A stretch of DNA of 64,000 bases from Massilia eburnea (GCF_009720745.1 NZ_WNKX01000003.1:306524-370523); one strand, 5' to 3'; shown: positions 7,703-16,893, counted from the stretch's first letter. Translations and numbers: made by a program. The notes: a model not told the origin generated them from the letters alone.

Positions 7703-8731
7703 TCAGTCGCAAGCTCCCTCTAAGAGCGGTTTCACCAGTTGCACAACCACCTTGCCTTTCGCCCTGCCTTGCTCAAGGTACGCGAGCCCCTCCTTTGCCT
7801 GGGCAAAGGGAAATACCCGATCAACCACCGGGTACAGACGCGATGCAGCGAGGTGCGCGCCGATCTTTGCCAATTGCTGTCCATCCGGACGCATGAACAG
7901 AAAAGAATAGCTGGCTTCACGCTGCTTCGCCTTTCGAATGATTTTTCCGCTCAGCAGGCCGAACACGAACTTCATCAGGAAGTTCATTCCGCGCTGCTGA
8001 GCAAATGCCGCATCCGGCGGCCCGATCAACGAAACGATCTGGCTGCCGGGCCTGACGACCTGCAGCGACTTTTCCAGTTCGCCGCCGCGCAATGTACCAA
8101 GCACGACGTCGTAGTCGCGCAGTTGCTCTTCGAATTGCTGCTTTTTATAGTCGATCACTTCATCCGCGCCGAGCTTACGCACAAATTCAACATTCGCGGT
8201 GCTGGTCGTCGTTGCGACCTTGGCGCCCAGTAGTTTCGCCAACTGGATGGCAAAGGTGCCGATACCACCTGCACCTGCCGGAACAAAGACCTTCTGGCCT
8301 GACTGAAGTTTGGTTCGTTCTACGAACGCCTGCCACGAGGTGAGCCCCACCATTGGAATTGACGCAGCCTGCACAAAGTCCAGGTTCTCTGGTTTCAGCG
8401 CCGCCGCGTGCTCCGGCACTGCGGCGAATTCGGCGAGCGCACCGACGCCGAGGTCAAAGGTGCTGGCAAATACCGCGTCACCGACTTTAAACCGGGTCAC
8501 CCGGCTCCCGACTTCAACGACAACGCCGGCGAGGTCGCTGCCCATGGTCGCAGGCAATTGAAGTTTGACGATGGGTTTGAAGCTCCCGGTAGGAATCATG
8601 TTATCGATGGGATTAAGTCCGGCCGCGTACACCTGGACCAGGATCTCATCCGGTTTAATCGTGGGCTGCGGAAGGTCCGCGAATTCGACGTTCTTTGCAC
8701 CGCCGTAGCGCCGTAAAATTAATGCTTTCAT
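7703..8731 (-). CDS. Zinc-independent NADP-dependent quinone oxidoreductase/alcohol dehydrogenase (MDR family)
   Basis: The 342-residue protein has the MDR two-domain plan: an N-terminal GroES-like domain (AAGLNPIDNMI, then GSDLAGVVVEVG near residues 60-75) and a Rossmann domain with the nucleotide-binding motif AGAGGIGTFAIQLAK at about 153-167. Zinc-ligand cysteines are absent, as in quinone oxidoreductases. It probably reduces reactive carbonyls or quinones with NADPH in the cytoplasm. A GGAGAGAG site precedes the ATG at 8731. It lies 11 bp after the SDR gene in the same direction, so the two form an operon, likely controlled by the upstream TetR protein. The exact substrate cannot be read from sequence. 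Confidence 0.85.
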   Translation of the reverse strand: MKALILRRYGGAKNVEFADLPQPTIKPDEILVQVYAAGLNPIDNMIPTGSFKPIVKLQLPATMGSDLAGVVVEVGSRVTRFKVGDAVFASTFDLGVGALAEFAAVPEHAAALKPENLDFVQAASIPMVGLTSWQAFVERTKLQSGQKVFVPAGAGGIGTFAIQLAKLLGAKVATTTSTANVEFVRKLGADEVIDYKKQQFEEQLRDYDVVLGTLRGGELEKSLQVVRPGSQIVSLIGPPDAAFAQQRGMNFLMKFVFGLLSGKIIRKAKQREASYSFLFMRPDGQQLAKIGAHLAASRLYPVVDRVFPFAQAKEGLAYLEQGRAKGKVVVQLVKPLLEGACD

Positions 8732-8742
8732 CGAACTCTCTC

Positions 8743-9546
8743 CTAGACCAGGCTTAAATCCTTGCGCAAGCCGGCATCAACCAGGCCCGCTGGCGCGAAC
8801 GAGCGCAACAGGCGCAGGCGCTTTGCCAGGCCGCCAGCGGTGTAGCGCAGCTTTGGCTTGCTTACCAGCGCTGCTTTCAATACAGTTTCCGCAACCACAA
8901 CCGGCCCTTCGGCGCCAGCCATCGCTTCCTGCACCCGGCGGGTCACGGCGTCCCGCACTTCGCCGTAAACATCCAGCTTGGCATCAGGCTCCAGCAGGTT
9001 GGCATCGAATGGTGTCTTGGTGTACGCCGGTTCGATCACGATTGAGCGAATACCCCAGTTGCGCAATTCGTGGTCCAGCGATTCCGAATAGCCCTCGATG
9101 GCATGCTTGCTGGCCGCATACAAGGCGCCGTATGGCATCGGAAGGAAGCCCAGCACGGAACCGATGTGAAGGATGCGCCCCTGCCCCCTGCTCCGCATAT
9201 GCGGCAGCACGGCGCGCGTCATGCGGACCACGCCAAAGAAGTTCGTGTCGAAAATCGCTTGCGCCTGTTCGATCGAACTTTCTTCCGCACCCGCTGGAGC
9301 TACGCCGAAGCCCGCATTATTGACGAGCAAATCGATACGCCCTTCGATGGAAATCACTGCCGCGACTGCGGTTTGCACCGAATCGTCGCTGGTCACATCG
9401 AGAGGCAGCATTTCGTAAGCCCGTTTCTCCCCTTGGGCGCCGCGGCGGCTGGTGCCGTACACCGTGAAGCCAGCCTCTGACAGGCGCGTTGCCGTCGCCT
9501 CGCCAATGCCGGACGAAGCGCCGGTAACCAATGCAATCTTTTTCAT
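8743..9546 (-). CDS. Short-chain dehydrogenase/reductase (SDR)
   Basis: A 267-residue classical SDR: the glycine motif TGASSGIGEATA at residues 8-19, NNAG at about 83-86 and the catalytic Tyr-x-x-x-Lys as YAASK at about 149-153. The C-terminal lid is extended, as in SDRs acting on bulky hydrophobic substrates. It uses NAD(P)H in the cytoplasm. A GAGAGGA site lies before the ATG. It is the first gene of an operon with the quinone oxidoreductase, and a perfect palindromic operator lies 32-49 bp upstream of its start. The substrate is unknown. Confidence 0.9.
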   Translation of the reverse strand: MKKIALVTGASSGIGEATATRLSEAGFTVYGTSRRGAQGEKRAYEMLPLDVTSDDSVQTAVAAVISIEGRIDLLVNNAGFGVAPAGAEESSIEQAQAIFDTNFFGVVRMTRAVLPHMRSRGQGRILHIGSVLGFLPMPYGALYAASKHAIEGYSESLDHELRNWGIRSIVIEPAYTKTPFDANLLEPDAKLDVYGEVRDAVTRRVQEAMAGAEGPVVVAETVLKAALVSKPKLRYTAGGLAKRLRLLRSFAPAGLVDAGLRKDLSLV

Positions 9547-9577
9547 AACGTCGGTATCCTCTCAAGTCGAACAGGGC

Positions 9578-9595
9578 ATATGATGCCCATCATAT
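9578..9595. promoter_or_regulatory. TetR-type operator before the SDR operon
   Basis: ATATGATG-CC-CATCATAT is a perfect 18-bp inverted repeat placed between the TetR-family gene and the SDR gene. The right half recurs exactly at 10235-10242, overlapping the start of the TetR gene. Two matching sites next to both target promoters are strong evidence that the neighbouring TetR protein binds here. The binding itself is inference. Confidence 0.7.
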
Positions 9596-9631
9596 TCGCA
9601 AGTAAAAAAAGGCGCGGCCTGAGCGCCCACA

Positions 9632-10228
9632 TCACTCTGCGGCCGGTGAAAATTGTTTTAGAGCTGCTGCACACAGTGCTTGCGACAACTTGGGGTCGTC
9701 GACCGCGCGCGCCACCATCGTTGTACCAATCAAACCGCATACCAGTGCCATTGCCTGCTCATGCGCCTGGGGCTGGCCCCAGTCCGGCAATTGCCGCGCA
9801 AACAAGTCGATCATCTCCTTGATGTGGATGGTCGCCGCGCGCCGCACCTGCGGCGCTTGCCTCGGCATTTCCGAGCCAAGTGCCGAGACCGGACAACCGG
9901 TTTCAATGGCCGCGATGTGTTCTGGGGACAGGTACGCCTGCATCATCGCCTGCAATGCTTGCCCTGGTGGAGCTGTCGCCGCCACGCGTGCCGCCAGCGC
10001 CACCGATTCGGCACCGGCACGATCCCCCGCTTCAGCGAGCAGCGCATCGCGCGAATCGAAGTGCGCGTAGAAACCACCATGCGTCAGGCCCGCCTCCTTC
10101 ATGATGTCCGCGACGCCAGTACCGCTATAGCCGGTGCGCCGAATCGCGCGCGCGGCGACTTCCACGATACGCTCGTGCGTTTCCTCTTTACGACTTGGCA
10201 ACTGGCGCGGGGTGGCTGTCTTCGGCAT
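9632..10228 (-). CDS. TetR/AcrR family transcriptional regulator
   Basis: The protein has 198 residues from the ATG at 10228 (MPKTATPR). Residues 15-60 form the helix-turn-helix: RIVEVAARAIRRTGYSGTG, then IMKEAGLTHGGFYAHF, a very typical TetR recognition helix (the GGFYAHF type common among NemR/AcrR-like regulators of oxidoreductase operons). The C-terminal domain, with a conserved-looking TGCPVSALGSE segment, would bind a small ligand, perhaps an electrophile or quinone; a cysteine is present in that segment. An operator-like palindrome overlaps the start codon, which suggests autorepression. It is upstream of and on the same strand as the SDR/oxidoreductase operon. Confidence 0.9.
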   Translation of the reverse strand: MPKTATPRQLPSRKEETHERIVEVAARAIRRTGYSGTGVADIMKEAGLTHGGFYAHFDSRDALLAEAGDRAGAESVALAARVAATAPPGQALQAMMQAYLSPEHIAAIETGCPVSALGSEMPRQAPQVRRAATIHIKEMIDLFARQLPDWGQPQAHEQAMALVCGLIGTTMVARAVDDPKLSQALCAAALKQFSPAAE

Positions 10229-10242
10229 GATGACCATCATAT
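10225..10242. promoter_or_regulatory. TetR autoregulatory operator
   Basis: GCATGATG-AC-CATCATAT repeats the operator at 9578-9595, with 14 of the 16 half-site bases the same. It covers the ATG of the TetR gene and a TATATGAT sequence that could be its -10 box, so binding would block the gene's own transcription. Confidence 0.65.
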
Positions 10243-10287
10243 ACCAGTTTCCCGAAACGTGCACGAAGAATCCACGGGTACTGCAGA

Positions 10288-10293
10288 TATAAT
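10288..10293 (+). promoter_or_regulatory. Possible -10 box TATAAT
   Basis: A perfect TATAAT lies 35 bp before the ATG at 10328. No good -35 box is seen at 16-18 bp spacing, so this is a weak prediction. Confidence 0.35.
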
Positions 10294-10327
10294 ATCCGGC
10301 TCGCAGCAGAACCTTTAGAAACAGCGA

Positions 10328-11044
10328 ATGAGCGATATCGAACTGCCTTTTCGGGCCACCACCAATGAAGCCTGCGCCTGGCTGGCGCAGCAGACCGGCT
10401 CTCCTTGGACCCTGGCCCGACTTCTCGAGAACGGACTGACGCCAGTCGTCTGGCTTGACTACGATGCGGCATATCCCGAACTATTCGGCGATGCCAATGG
10501 CGGTTATGCGGCGCCGATTTTCTTCCAGGACGATATTGCCCGCCTGGCGGCCGGCAGCGAAGATGTGCTGATCACGTTCACGAAGGATGCCTACAAACTG
10601 CCGGCGCGCTTGCCGGCGCCGGGATTTCGTCGTTCGCTCGACGCATTGCGCTTCCCAAAAAAGGACCTCGAGCGGCTCGCCGGAAAACTCAAACACGAGG
10701 CGCGCCCAGCGCAGCAGCAAACGCAAATCCCGGGCGCAAGCGAATCACAGTTCGGGATTAACAAGGCCGCGGTGCTGGCTGCGTTTTCCGGTTTCGTGCA
10801 CCTGGACCTGGCGCGCGAACTGGATGCGGCGGTGGGCATCTTCGGCGACGATGGCGCTCGCGTCAAAGCAAGCGCCCGAAAGTCGACACGCAACGCGGTG
10901 TGGAATCCTGTCACGCTCGCCCTGGGCCTGCACGACATCCACCGTGTACCGCTCGGCACTTTAAAGCGCGCATTCAAATCGCACGACTTTCTCTACGCTT
11001 GGGAAAGCGATTGGGAAGAGTCCCTTCGTTTGCTGGGTAAATAG
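10328..11044 (+). CDS. Conserved hypothetical protein, 238 residues
   Basis: I do not recognise a named domain. The N-terminal 60 residues (TTNEACAWLAQQTG, then TLARLLENGLTPVVWLDY) resemble a short helical DNA- or protein-binding module, and the centre (KKDLERLAGKL) is helical. The C-terminal third carries a VTLALGLHDIHRVPLGTLKRAF segment, perhaps a winged-helix-like element with a conserved HDI. Cytoplasmic, no signal peptide. It is transcribed divergently from the TetR gene across a 100-bp gap. Its position next to a decayed region (RND and IS remnants) suggests element cargo. Confidence 0.65.
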   Translation: MSDIELPFRATTNEACAWLAQQTGSPWTLARLLENGLTPVVWLDYDAAYPELFGDANGGYAAPIFFQDDIARLAAGSEDVLITFTKDAYKLPARLPAPGFRRSLDALRFPKKDLERLAGKLKHEARPAQQQTQIPGASESQFGINKAAVLAAFSGFVHLDLARELDAAVGIFGDDGARVKASARKSTRNAVWNPVTLALGLHDIHRVPLGTLKRAFKSHDFLYAWESDWEESLRLLGK

Positions 11045-11069
11045 GCTCCTGATCCCGAAATTGGCGCAA

Positions 11070-11335
11070 CACTGTCGTCGTCCAACGTATCCTGCACCAC
11101 GCTTTCGTCAACGGGATGGATCTTGTACCAGATCACCTACATCGCAGGCAGAAAGTCCGGCGTAAGAATGGTCCCCGCAACAGTTCCGCCGATCAGGGTG
11201 TAGGCGAGCGTGCCCCGGAACACGGTATGGGGCCGCGGAATAATGGCCAGGATTGCCGCCAGGGCGCTCAGGATCACCGACCTGGCGCGCTGCACAGTCG
11301 CTTCTACAAAGGCGTGGAATGGATCAAGCCCCGAC
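11070..11335 (-). pseudogene. Remnant of an RND-family efflux permease (C-terminal end)
   Basis: Read leftward from about 11325 the frame gives an AFVEATVQRARSVILSALA segment, an AAILAIIP segment, a GGTVAGTI segment and then FLPAM, a TAG stop and VIWYKI. This is the ending of AcrB/CusA-like transporters, where a tyrosine normally stands at the stop position. No upstream part of the gene is present, so only the last membrane helices remain, interrupted by an in-frame stop. It cannot make a functional pump. It shows that this stretch is a decaying insertion or deletion zone. Confidence 0.65.
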
Positions 11336-11561
11336 CTGACAAGGACTGTCAGACGGGGGACGGCTGACGGCTGACGGCGCCTTTGCGGAAGTTCGCTTTA
11401 ATAGCCTACACTCGCGCCGTTTTATGGGATGCTGTGTGTCCGAGTATTGAGCTATCAACGCTCGCTGTGCGCGTTCTGGAAGATTGACAAAGTATTGTCG
11501 CACTACTGCCCCAACAAGCGATTTCAAATAGTGCACCTTCCAATAGAGGTGCAGGGTCTTT

Positions 11562-11690
11562 ACCGTCCCAATAATCTGGGTTCAACGCTCCACCTCCAAC
11601 GCCGGTGTTGTAGAAGGAGGCTGGCGTTTCATGGCCCAGTGCCTGGTGCGGTCGCTTGGCGTTGTAGAACGCAACCGTTGTACTTCGCCG
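11562..11690 (-). pseudogene. IS3-family transposase remnant (C-terminal fragment)
   Basis: The minus strand encodes AFYNAKRPHQALGHETPASFY, the end of the integrase domain of IS3-family OrfB proteins, which carry an NxxRPHQALG motif. The catalytic DDE residues and the upstream 200 residues are absent, and no terminal inverted repeats are recognised. It is an old fragment next to the RND remnant. Confidence 0.7.
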
Positions 11691-11849
11691 GTCAGTAAGC
11701 CCGAGATTTCCAATCCTCCATGCGCCTACCACATGGAGAATTGTTAATGTCATTCCCCCTTGCCTGCGTCGGCAACCAATACGCCAGGACGTTCAGCGCC
11801 TGTTCTAATCTTAAGCCGGTGGAAATAAACCCTCGATGCTCATGGCCCC

Positions 11850-12026
11850 TCAATCCATGAGCATGTGCGTTTGGAAGTTAATCGCCATCGCCTGAATGAT
11901 TGCCGCAAGGATGATCGGATTATCCGAGCCCTTGTAGGACTTGAGGTAAATCTCCTTCGCCTTCTCCAATTGCTGTTCAGTGAGGTTGGCGATGTACTGC
12001 AAGTTTTTCTCGCTATCCGTGCTCAT
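11850..12026 (-). CDS. Small helical protein, 58 residues
   Basis: This short gene has an ATG at 12026 with a GGAGGG site 9 bases upstream. The product is acidic and helical at the start (SEKNLQYIANLTEQQLEKAKEI falls in residues 5-26) and ends with a more hydrophobic segment containing three methionines. Composition and ribosome-binding site support a real gene; no family is recognised. Confidence 0.55.
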   Translation of the reverse strand: MSTDSEKNLQYIANLTEQQLEKAKEIYLKSYKGSDNPIILAAIIQAMAINFQTHMLMD

Positions 12027-12311
12027 GATGATTGCCCTCCATGTGAATTAGTTGGAAAGGTCAGCAGGGCTTGCGTACCTTTGCTCAGCGCTGCGTTAGA
12101 TGCTGCGAATTGGCCGAAATCTTCCCACATGAGCAGTTCCCGCGACATTTTCTCGGATGTCCGATAGGCAGTTTGCCAAGTCATTCATCATACTAAGTCC
12201 TACTGCGCGATGGCATCGCACGCGAGGCCACGTGGACTGTAGCCCCTGCCCTTTGCCACGCCTGGAAACAAGAACAACATAGCCAGCGAAGCGTTGCACC
12301 TCACATGGACA

Positions 12312-12494
12312 TCAAGATTCCCGCCAAGTAAGAATATGTTCTTGCGCCAGCGCGTGTGCCTCAACGATCGCGGCCCTTGCGGCGTGAAAGGTCGCAGTAG
12401 TCATGGCTTCGTCTAAGTGCTCCGAGCGTACCGCGGGCATGCTAATCCAAACCAATTGCGAATGAAATCCATCGGCGACTTCCTTGACCGACAC
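12312..12494 (-). CDS. Possible small protein, 60 residues
   Basis: A GTG at 12494 opens a frame with an alanine- and histidine-rich helical C-terminal half (HAARAAIVEAHALAQEHI). The ribosome-binding site is poor. It may be a small gene or a remnant; no family is recognised. Confidence 0.3.
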   Translation of the reverse strand: MSVKEVADGFHSQLVWISMPAVRSEHLDEAMTTATFHAARAAIVEAHALAQEHILTWRES

Positions 12495-12640
12495 CTAATC
12501 TACATAGCCATCGCAGTACTTATCTCGTCTGCCGTCGCAAGTGAATATTGGTGGTGCATCTGAACCTCTTGATCGAAGATGACTGGCTACATCATTCATC
12601 TTAGCGCGCTTGGGGTGGGCTCATTGGGCATCGCCGACCA

Positions 12641-12688
12641 ATGACCTACCTCGAGAACGATCTCCCGCCCGTTGAGAACAACGAATAA
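12641..12688 (+). pseudogene. Possible IS66-like transposase scrap
   Basis: The 15 codons MTYLENDLPPVENNE followed by TAA resemble the YLxxGxLPIDNNxxEN motif near the C-terminus of IS66-family transposases. It is very short, so this is only suggestive of a nearly erased insertion sequence. Confidence 0.25.
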
Positions 12689-12699
12689 CTGACTATTTT

Positions 12700-13421
12700 G
12701 TCCCGAAGTGTGAAATTCAGCACGGTGCGCCTCACATTTTCGGTATACGCTCAATGCAAAGATTACCGACTTTTGTCTGGTTCAGAAGGAGCTTTAGCTC
12801 CACACGCCAAACGTTTCAAGATCCGCCGGGATTCTTGAATCGCTGCCCACCTCGGGTTTGGCCTGCATTTGTGGGCCGCTTTCCGTTGGCTGAGCTAGAG
12901 CCTAGCTGTTTCGCAGGATGCGAAGTCGCTGCGGTTTCGTCGGCCGCCCCCCCACGATCAGCACGCGGCGCTTGCCCGACTGATGTCCTTCGCTTCGTCT
13001 GCGGGTGCAGCATCGCGTCGACTGATTTCGCTGGCACCGATCGATTGCGTTGCTCCACCCGATGCAGAGAGTCTCATGGCCAAGGCGGCTCCCCGCGTAC
13101 GATTGGCGCGCGGCTTGGATCGCGCCGGCAAAGACACAGGACGGTGACAAAGGACGAGAGTAGAAGCCGCAGTGCATCGAAAAAAGCTGCATTCGACTTT
13201 GGACTCGGACAGCCCTCCCAGCATGTTCGACAAATAGGCGTTTTCGTTCATGTCGCAGCTAAGCTACACCGCGATTTATAATCTGATGCCAGACAAAGGT
13301 TGCCTGGCTACTCTGTAACACTGATCTTTGTCCCGCTAGCAGCATGCCGTTGCAACCAGTGGTGCCGTTGTAACCCGGATGGCAGGCAACACGCTTCATG
13401 AGCGCACCGCGCGCGATGCAT
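12700..13421. other. Non-coding or decayed region
   Basis: Several overlapping frames up to about 175 codons exist, but they have serine-, arginine- and proline-rich compositions typical of antisense frames in GC-rich DNA, and none has a convincing ribosome-binding site. A minus-strand frame starting at 13251 (MNENAYLSNM) begins plausibly but degrades. I see no supported gene. Confidence 0.4.
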
Positions 13422-14900
13422 TCAGTGTGCCCCTTGCAGCGTAAAGTCGATGAATCCGCGCTCCACCGACGTGGATACCAACTGTACTTGTAACATCTGC
13501 CCGAGTCGCAATTCCGGCAGTTCGCCAATGAGGCGCCCCTCTGCCGGCGGTGTAAAGATCCTGACCCAGATGCCCTGTGCATTCACGCCCGATACAATGG
13601 CCCGGAATTGCTGGCCAACTGAATCATGCAACAGCAAGGCTGCTTCAGACTTACGCATTTGCCGCTCCACCTTCCGCACGGCGTCCTCCTGACCTGTACA
13701 GTGCACTGCCAGCTCTGACAACTCGGCAAGCGAATAAGGTGGAGGACCTCCCGCCAACGCTGCCTTAATCAAGCGCTGCGTTACCAGGTCAGGGTAACGC
13801 CGGTTCGGTGCCGTTGAATGCGTATAGTCCTGGACGGCGAGTCCAAAGTGACCAATTGCCTGCTCCCCCGCACGCTCGACAACATATTCTCCGGCCCCCA
13901 TCAGCTTGATGATTTCGAGCGAGAGGTCTGGAAAGCTCGCCGGTGCCAATCTACGTTGGCGAGCCAGGAAACGTTCCAGCGCCGCGCTGTCGGGTTGGGC
14001 CGGCAGCTTGACGCTATAACCATCAGCCACTTGTACAATGCGCGCCCAGCGTTCCGGTGAACGTACCACCCGCCGAAGGGACACGCCGCCATGCACCATC
14101 AGAAAACGCGCTGTGCAGCCATTGGCGGCGATCATGAATTCTTCGATGAGCTGGCGCGCGCGATTGTGTTCCTGCAAACGAATGTCCGCAATGCGGTTCC
14201 CGTCGAAGATAGCGCGTGGTTGAAAGCTGTCAAATTCGAGCGCGCCTTGCGACTGGCGTCGCGACCTGAGCACTTGCGCCAACTGGTCCTGCATGCGCAA
14301 TTGGGCCTCCAAGCCGGCTACCGCCTGCACCACGTCGGGCAGCGATGTATGCCCGTCCAGCCATTCTGATACCGCATCGTAAGCCAATTGCGCCTGGTTG
14401 CACACTTGCGCCCGGTAGATCGTCGAAGCCAACAATTCGCCGTCCGCGGAGAAATCCATCTGAACGATAATCGCCAACCGGTCGACATGGGGCGCCAGCG
14501 ACGTAAGATTCGTACACAGAATCTCAGGCAGCATGGAGAATACGCGGGCTGACGTATACACTGAAGTGGTGTTCTGCCGCGCGTGCACGTCGATCGGCGA
14601 GTCTTTCTTCACCAGCGCGTCGACGTCGGCGATCGCTACCAGTAGACGCAGGCAACCGACTGCATGCGCTTCGCACACGGTGAGTTGATCCAGATCGTGC
14701 GAGTCGTCGTTGTCAATCGAACACCACAGGAGGTTTGTGAGATCTTGCACCCCTCGGTCATTGTCCCGCGCGGGCGCTTTCAACCGGCCAAGTTGTTGAT
14801 GCACAGCAAGGGAAAACTCGGGTTCCAACCCTCTGCTGAACATCGCCAACGCTGCAATAGTTGCCAGGCTGGCCCGGTGGTTCTTGATGGCGTGGCGCAT
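13422..14900 (-). CDS. RNB-domain exoribonuclease (RNase II/R family, short form)
   Basis: The 492-residue protein carries the RNB catalytic domain. The metal-binding acidic cluster appears as CSIDNDDSHDLDQLTV at about residues 59-74, followed by the VAIADVDALV core and the DYTHSTAPNRRYPDL motif near residue 370, all diagnostic of RNase II/R enzymes. The C-terminal 100 residues, with a GIWVRIFTPPAEGRL segment, form a degenerate S1-like domain. N-terminal cold-shock domains are lacking, so it is a compact form. It degrades RNA 3' to 5' in the cytoplasm. It is transcribed divergently from a universal-stress-protein gene, which suggests a stress-related island; this last point is inference. Confidence 0.9.
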   Translation of the reverse strand: MRHAIKNHRASLATIAALAMFSRGLEPEFSLAVHQQLGRLKAPARDNDRGVQDLTNLLWCSIDNDDSHDLDQLTVCEAHAVGCLRLLVAIADVDALVKKDSPIDVHARQNTTSVYTSARVFSMLPEILCTNLTSLAPHVDRLAIIVQMDFSADGELLASTIYRAQVCNQAQLAYDAVSEWLDGHTSLPDVVQAVAGLEAQLRMQDQLAQVLRSRRQSQGALEFDSFQPRAIFDGNRIADIRLQEHNRARQLIEEFMIAANGCTARFLMVHGGVSLRRVVRSPERWARIVQVADGYSVKLPAQPDSAALERFLARQRRLAPASFPDLSLEIIKLMGAGEYVVERAGEQAIGHFGLAVQDYTHSTAPNRRYPDLVTQRLIKAALAGGPPPYSLAELSELAVHCTGQEDAVRKVERQMRKSEAALLLHDSVGQQFRAIVSGVNAQGIWVRIFTPPAEGRLIGELPELRLGQMLQVQLVSTSVERGFIDFTLQGAH

Positions 14901-15072
14901 TCACGTCCCTCCGCGACAATTCGCAAGCCTGATTGCATCATACGGTAAAAGGCTCAGCCTGGTGCGGGCACCTACAGCAGCGGCGAGGATACACTGAAGA
15001 CCATGGCCAGCGTCCATGGCGAAGCGAGGCCTAGCTTCACGACTTCGCCTTCACCATAGTAAAGGAACGATC

Positions 15073-15912
15073 ATGTATAGGAGCCTACTCACTTATGCCG
15101 ACGGGACGGCCGGTCAGACTGAACGATTACAGGTGGCAGCGCAGCTTGCCACGTCGTTCGGGGCGCACTTGATCGGTACCGCCGCCTGCGGCGGACCAGA
15201 AATGGACATGCTGATCATGGGCTCGGCTGCACTGTCCATCCTGCCGGGACTCAACTACGAACCGGTACGAGAGGCAGCGCGCATCGCACTTTCCGACTTC
15301 GATGCCGAGGCCGCCCGTATGGGGATTGAATCGCGCGAACAACGCCTGGCAGAAAGCAGCCTGGAAACGGCACTCGTACTGCAGTCGCGCTACTGCGACC
15401 TGGTCATCGCCAGCGAAACCATCCCGCCCCCCCCACCTATGTCCTCACGGCAGGCGACCTGGCGGGTTACCTGGCACTCCATTGCGCCAGACCCGTCATC
15501 GTCGTGCCACGCAACGGCGCCCCCCTCCCAATCGGCAAGCGGATCGTCATCGCATGGAACGGTAGCGCCGAGGCCAGCAAGGCCGTCGCTGCGGCAAAGC
15601 CTATCCTAAGGCGCGCCGACTCGGTCCAGTTGGTCGTGTGCAATCCGGATGCGTCGCCCGCCATGCATGGCCAGGAACCCGGCGCTGACCTCGCACAGTA
15701 TCTGGCACGGCAGGACATTGACGTCACCGTCAGATGCATCCAGAGTGAGGACGATGTCGGTGTGGCACTACATAGGAAGGCTCATGATACCCGGTCCGAC
15801 ATGATCGTGGCCGGCGCATATGGACACAGCCGCCTCCACGGACTTATCCTTGGGGGGAGCAACGCGTAGCCTCCTGGGCGAAATGAAGGTGCCGGTCATG
15901 CTGACGCATTAA
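15073..15912 (+). pseudogene. Universal stress protein (UspA family), two frameshifts
   Basis: From the ATG at 15073 (AGGAACG site upstream) the first frame encodes a Usp N-terminal domain (MYRSLLTYADG onwards) up to a run of eight C at 15427-15434. The protein then continues in another frame (TYVLTAGDLAGYL, then the Usp motif GKRIVIAWNGS) until a run of six G at 15852-15857, after which a third frame gives ATRSLLGEMKVPVMLTH and TAA at 15912. The pieces join into one tandem-domain Usp of about 279 residues with the nucleotide-binding GxxGHSRL-type end. Both breaks are in homopolymers, so either the gene is broken or phase-variable, or the sequence has errors. Confidence 0.85.
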
Positions 15913-16618
15913 GCCCGACTGCGCACGGCATTGCGCCCCCGTCCCGTACTGGAGTGCGTTGACCTCAAGCCACCTTTCAGAGGACAACTGCACCAAGATC
16001 TTGATGATCGCAGGGCTGGACAACAAGTGCCTATCCGACCGGTTTCCACTTTCATCGCATTCGAATTCATGCGCATCAACATCGCCCCTGTGAGCAATTG
16101 AATTAGCGCGTACACTTAAAGCGTGCTTCGCGCTTGGAAGAACGTGGTTAACGCCTCTTGATCCGATCAGCCTCGCACGCTCTCTGCGATTGGTCCATGC
16201 CTTCAATGCGCGCGGTCCAACTCTTTGGCAGCGTGCATGGAAGGCATAGTGACTTTCCTTTCGCCCCAACCCTACCGCTTGGATAGTGCAGACGTGAAGG
16301 CCGGAGGGACAGAAATGGATACCACATGGTAAGAACGAAGCTGCTGGATTCAAGTGGGTCTGCAATCAGGTGGGGCAGTGTCTTGCTGAAATTGTCCTGT
16401 CCGACATTGACACGACGGCAGCACAGCCTGATGCAGGGCTTCCTTACCAAAACGCACCGGACTATCGCAGGTGCGTCAACGGTCCCTCCCGAAATTACGC
16501 AACTGCACCATGGCAGCCAATGGCGGTGACCGAGGCCCATGGATGACAATGCCCGGATCTTAGCAGTACCTACCCATCCGGGCGTACATAAAGTTTTTTA
16601 TATTCACCGGAGAAGATC
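15913..16618. other. Intergenic region without a supported gene
   Basis: Frames up to 170 codons on the minus strand have cysteine- and arginine-rich, non-protein-like composition. An A+T-rich stretch around 16588-16610 may hold the promoter of the small gene at 16619. Confidence 0.4.
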
Positions 16619-16774
16619 ATGAACCGCACCACGAAGAGCCAGGATTCCACGCCGCATAAATCGGCTCATGGGAAAGCAGGCGACATTAACAAGCAGCAAC
16701 AGAAGGCAGCTCGCAATGAAGTTGTCGGGCGCCATCGGGACGCCGGACAGCAAGGACATCGGGGCGCACGCTAA
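16619..16774 (+). CDS. Small basic hydrophilic protein, 51 residues
   Basis: The ATG at 16619 follows a GGAGAAG site. The product is rich in lysine, glutamine, histidine and glycine (GKAGDINKQQQKAARNEV at about 18-35), with no hydrophobic core, and resembles small stress-induced disordered proteins. A hairpin lies about 90 bp downstream. Family unknown. Confidence 0.5.
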   Translation: MNRTTKSQDSTPHKSAHGKAGDINKQQQKAARNEVVGRHRDAGQQGHRGAR

Positions 16775-16866
16775 GTTGCTCCGATGCGCCACATTCGGTG
16801 GGTTTAACACCAATGCCCATCCGCTGAAGCCTGACAGCGCTTGCGCGCCCAATACGCGGTAACTGC

Positions 16867-16893
16867 AGAACGATCACTGCTGCAGATCGTTCT
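16867..16893. terminator. Perfect 9-bp hairpin
   Basis: AGAACGATC at 16867-16875 pairs with GATCGTTCT at 16885-16893 across a 9-base loop. It is the likely terminator or attenuator after the small gene at 16619, although the following bases are not T-rich. Confidence 0.45.

Noticed and set aside
12754..13281. A 175-codon plus-strand frame
   Set aside because: Serine-, arginine- and cysteine-rich composition, no ribosome-binding site, no motif.
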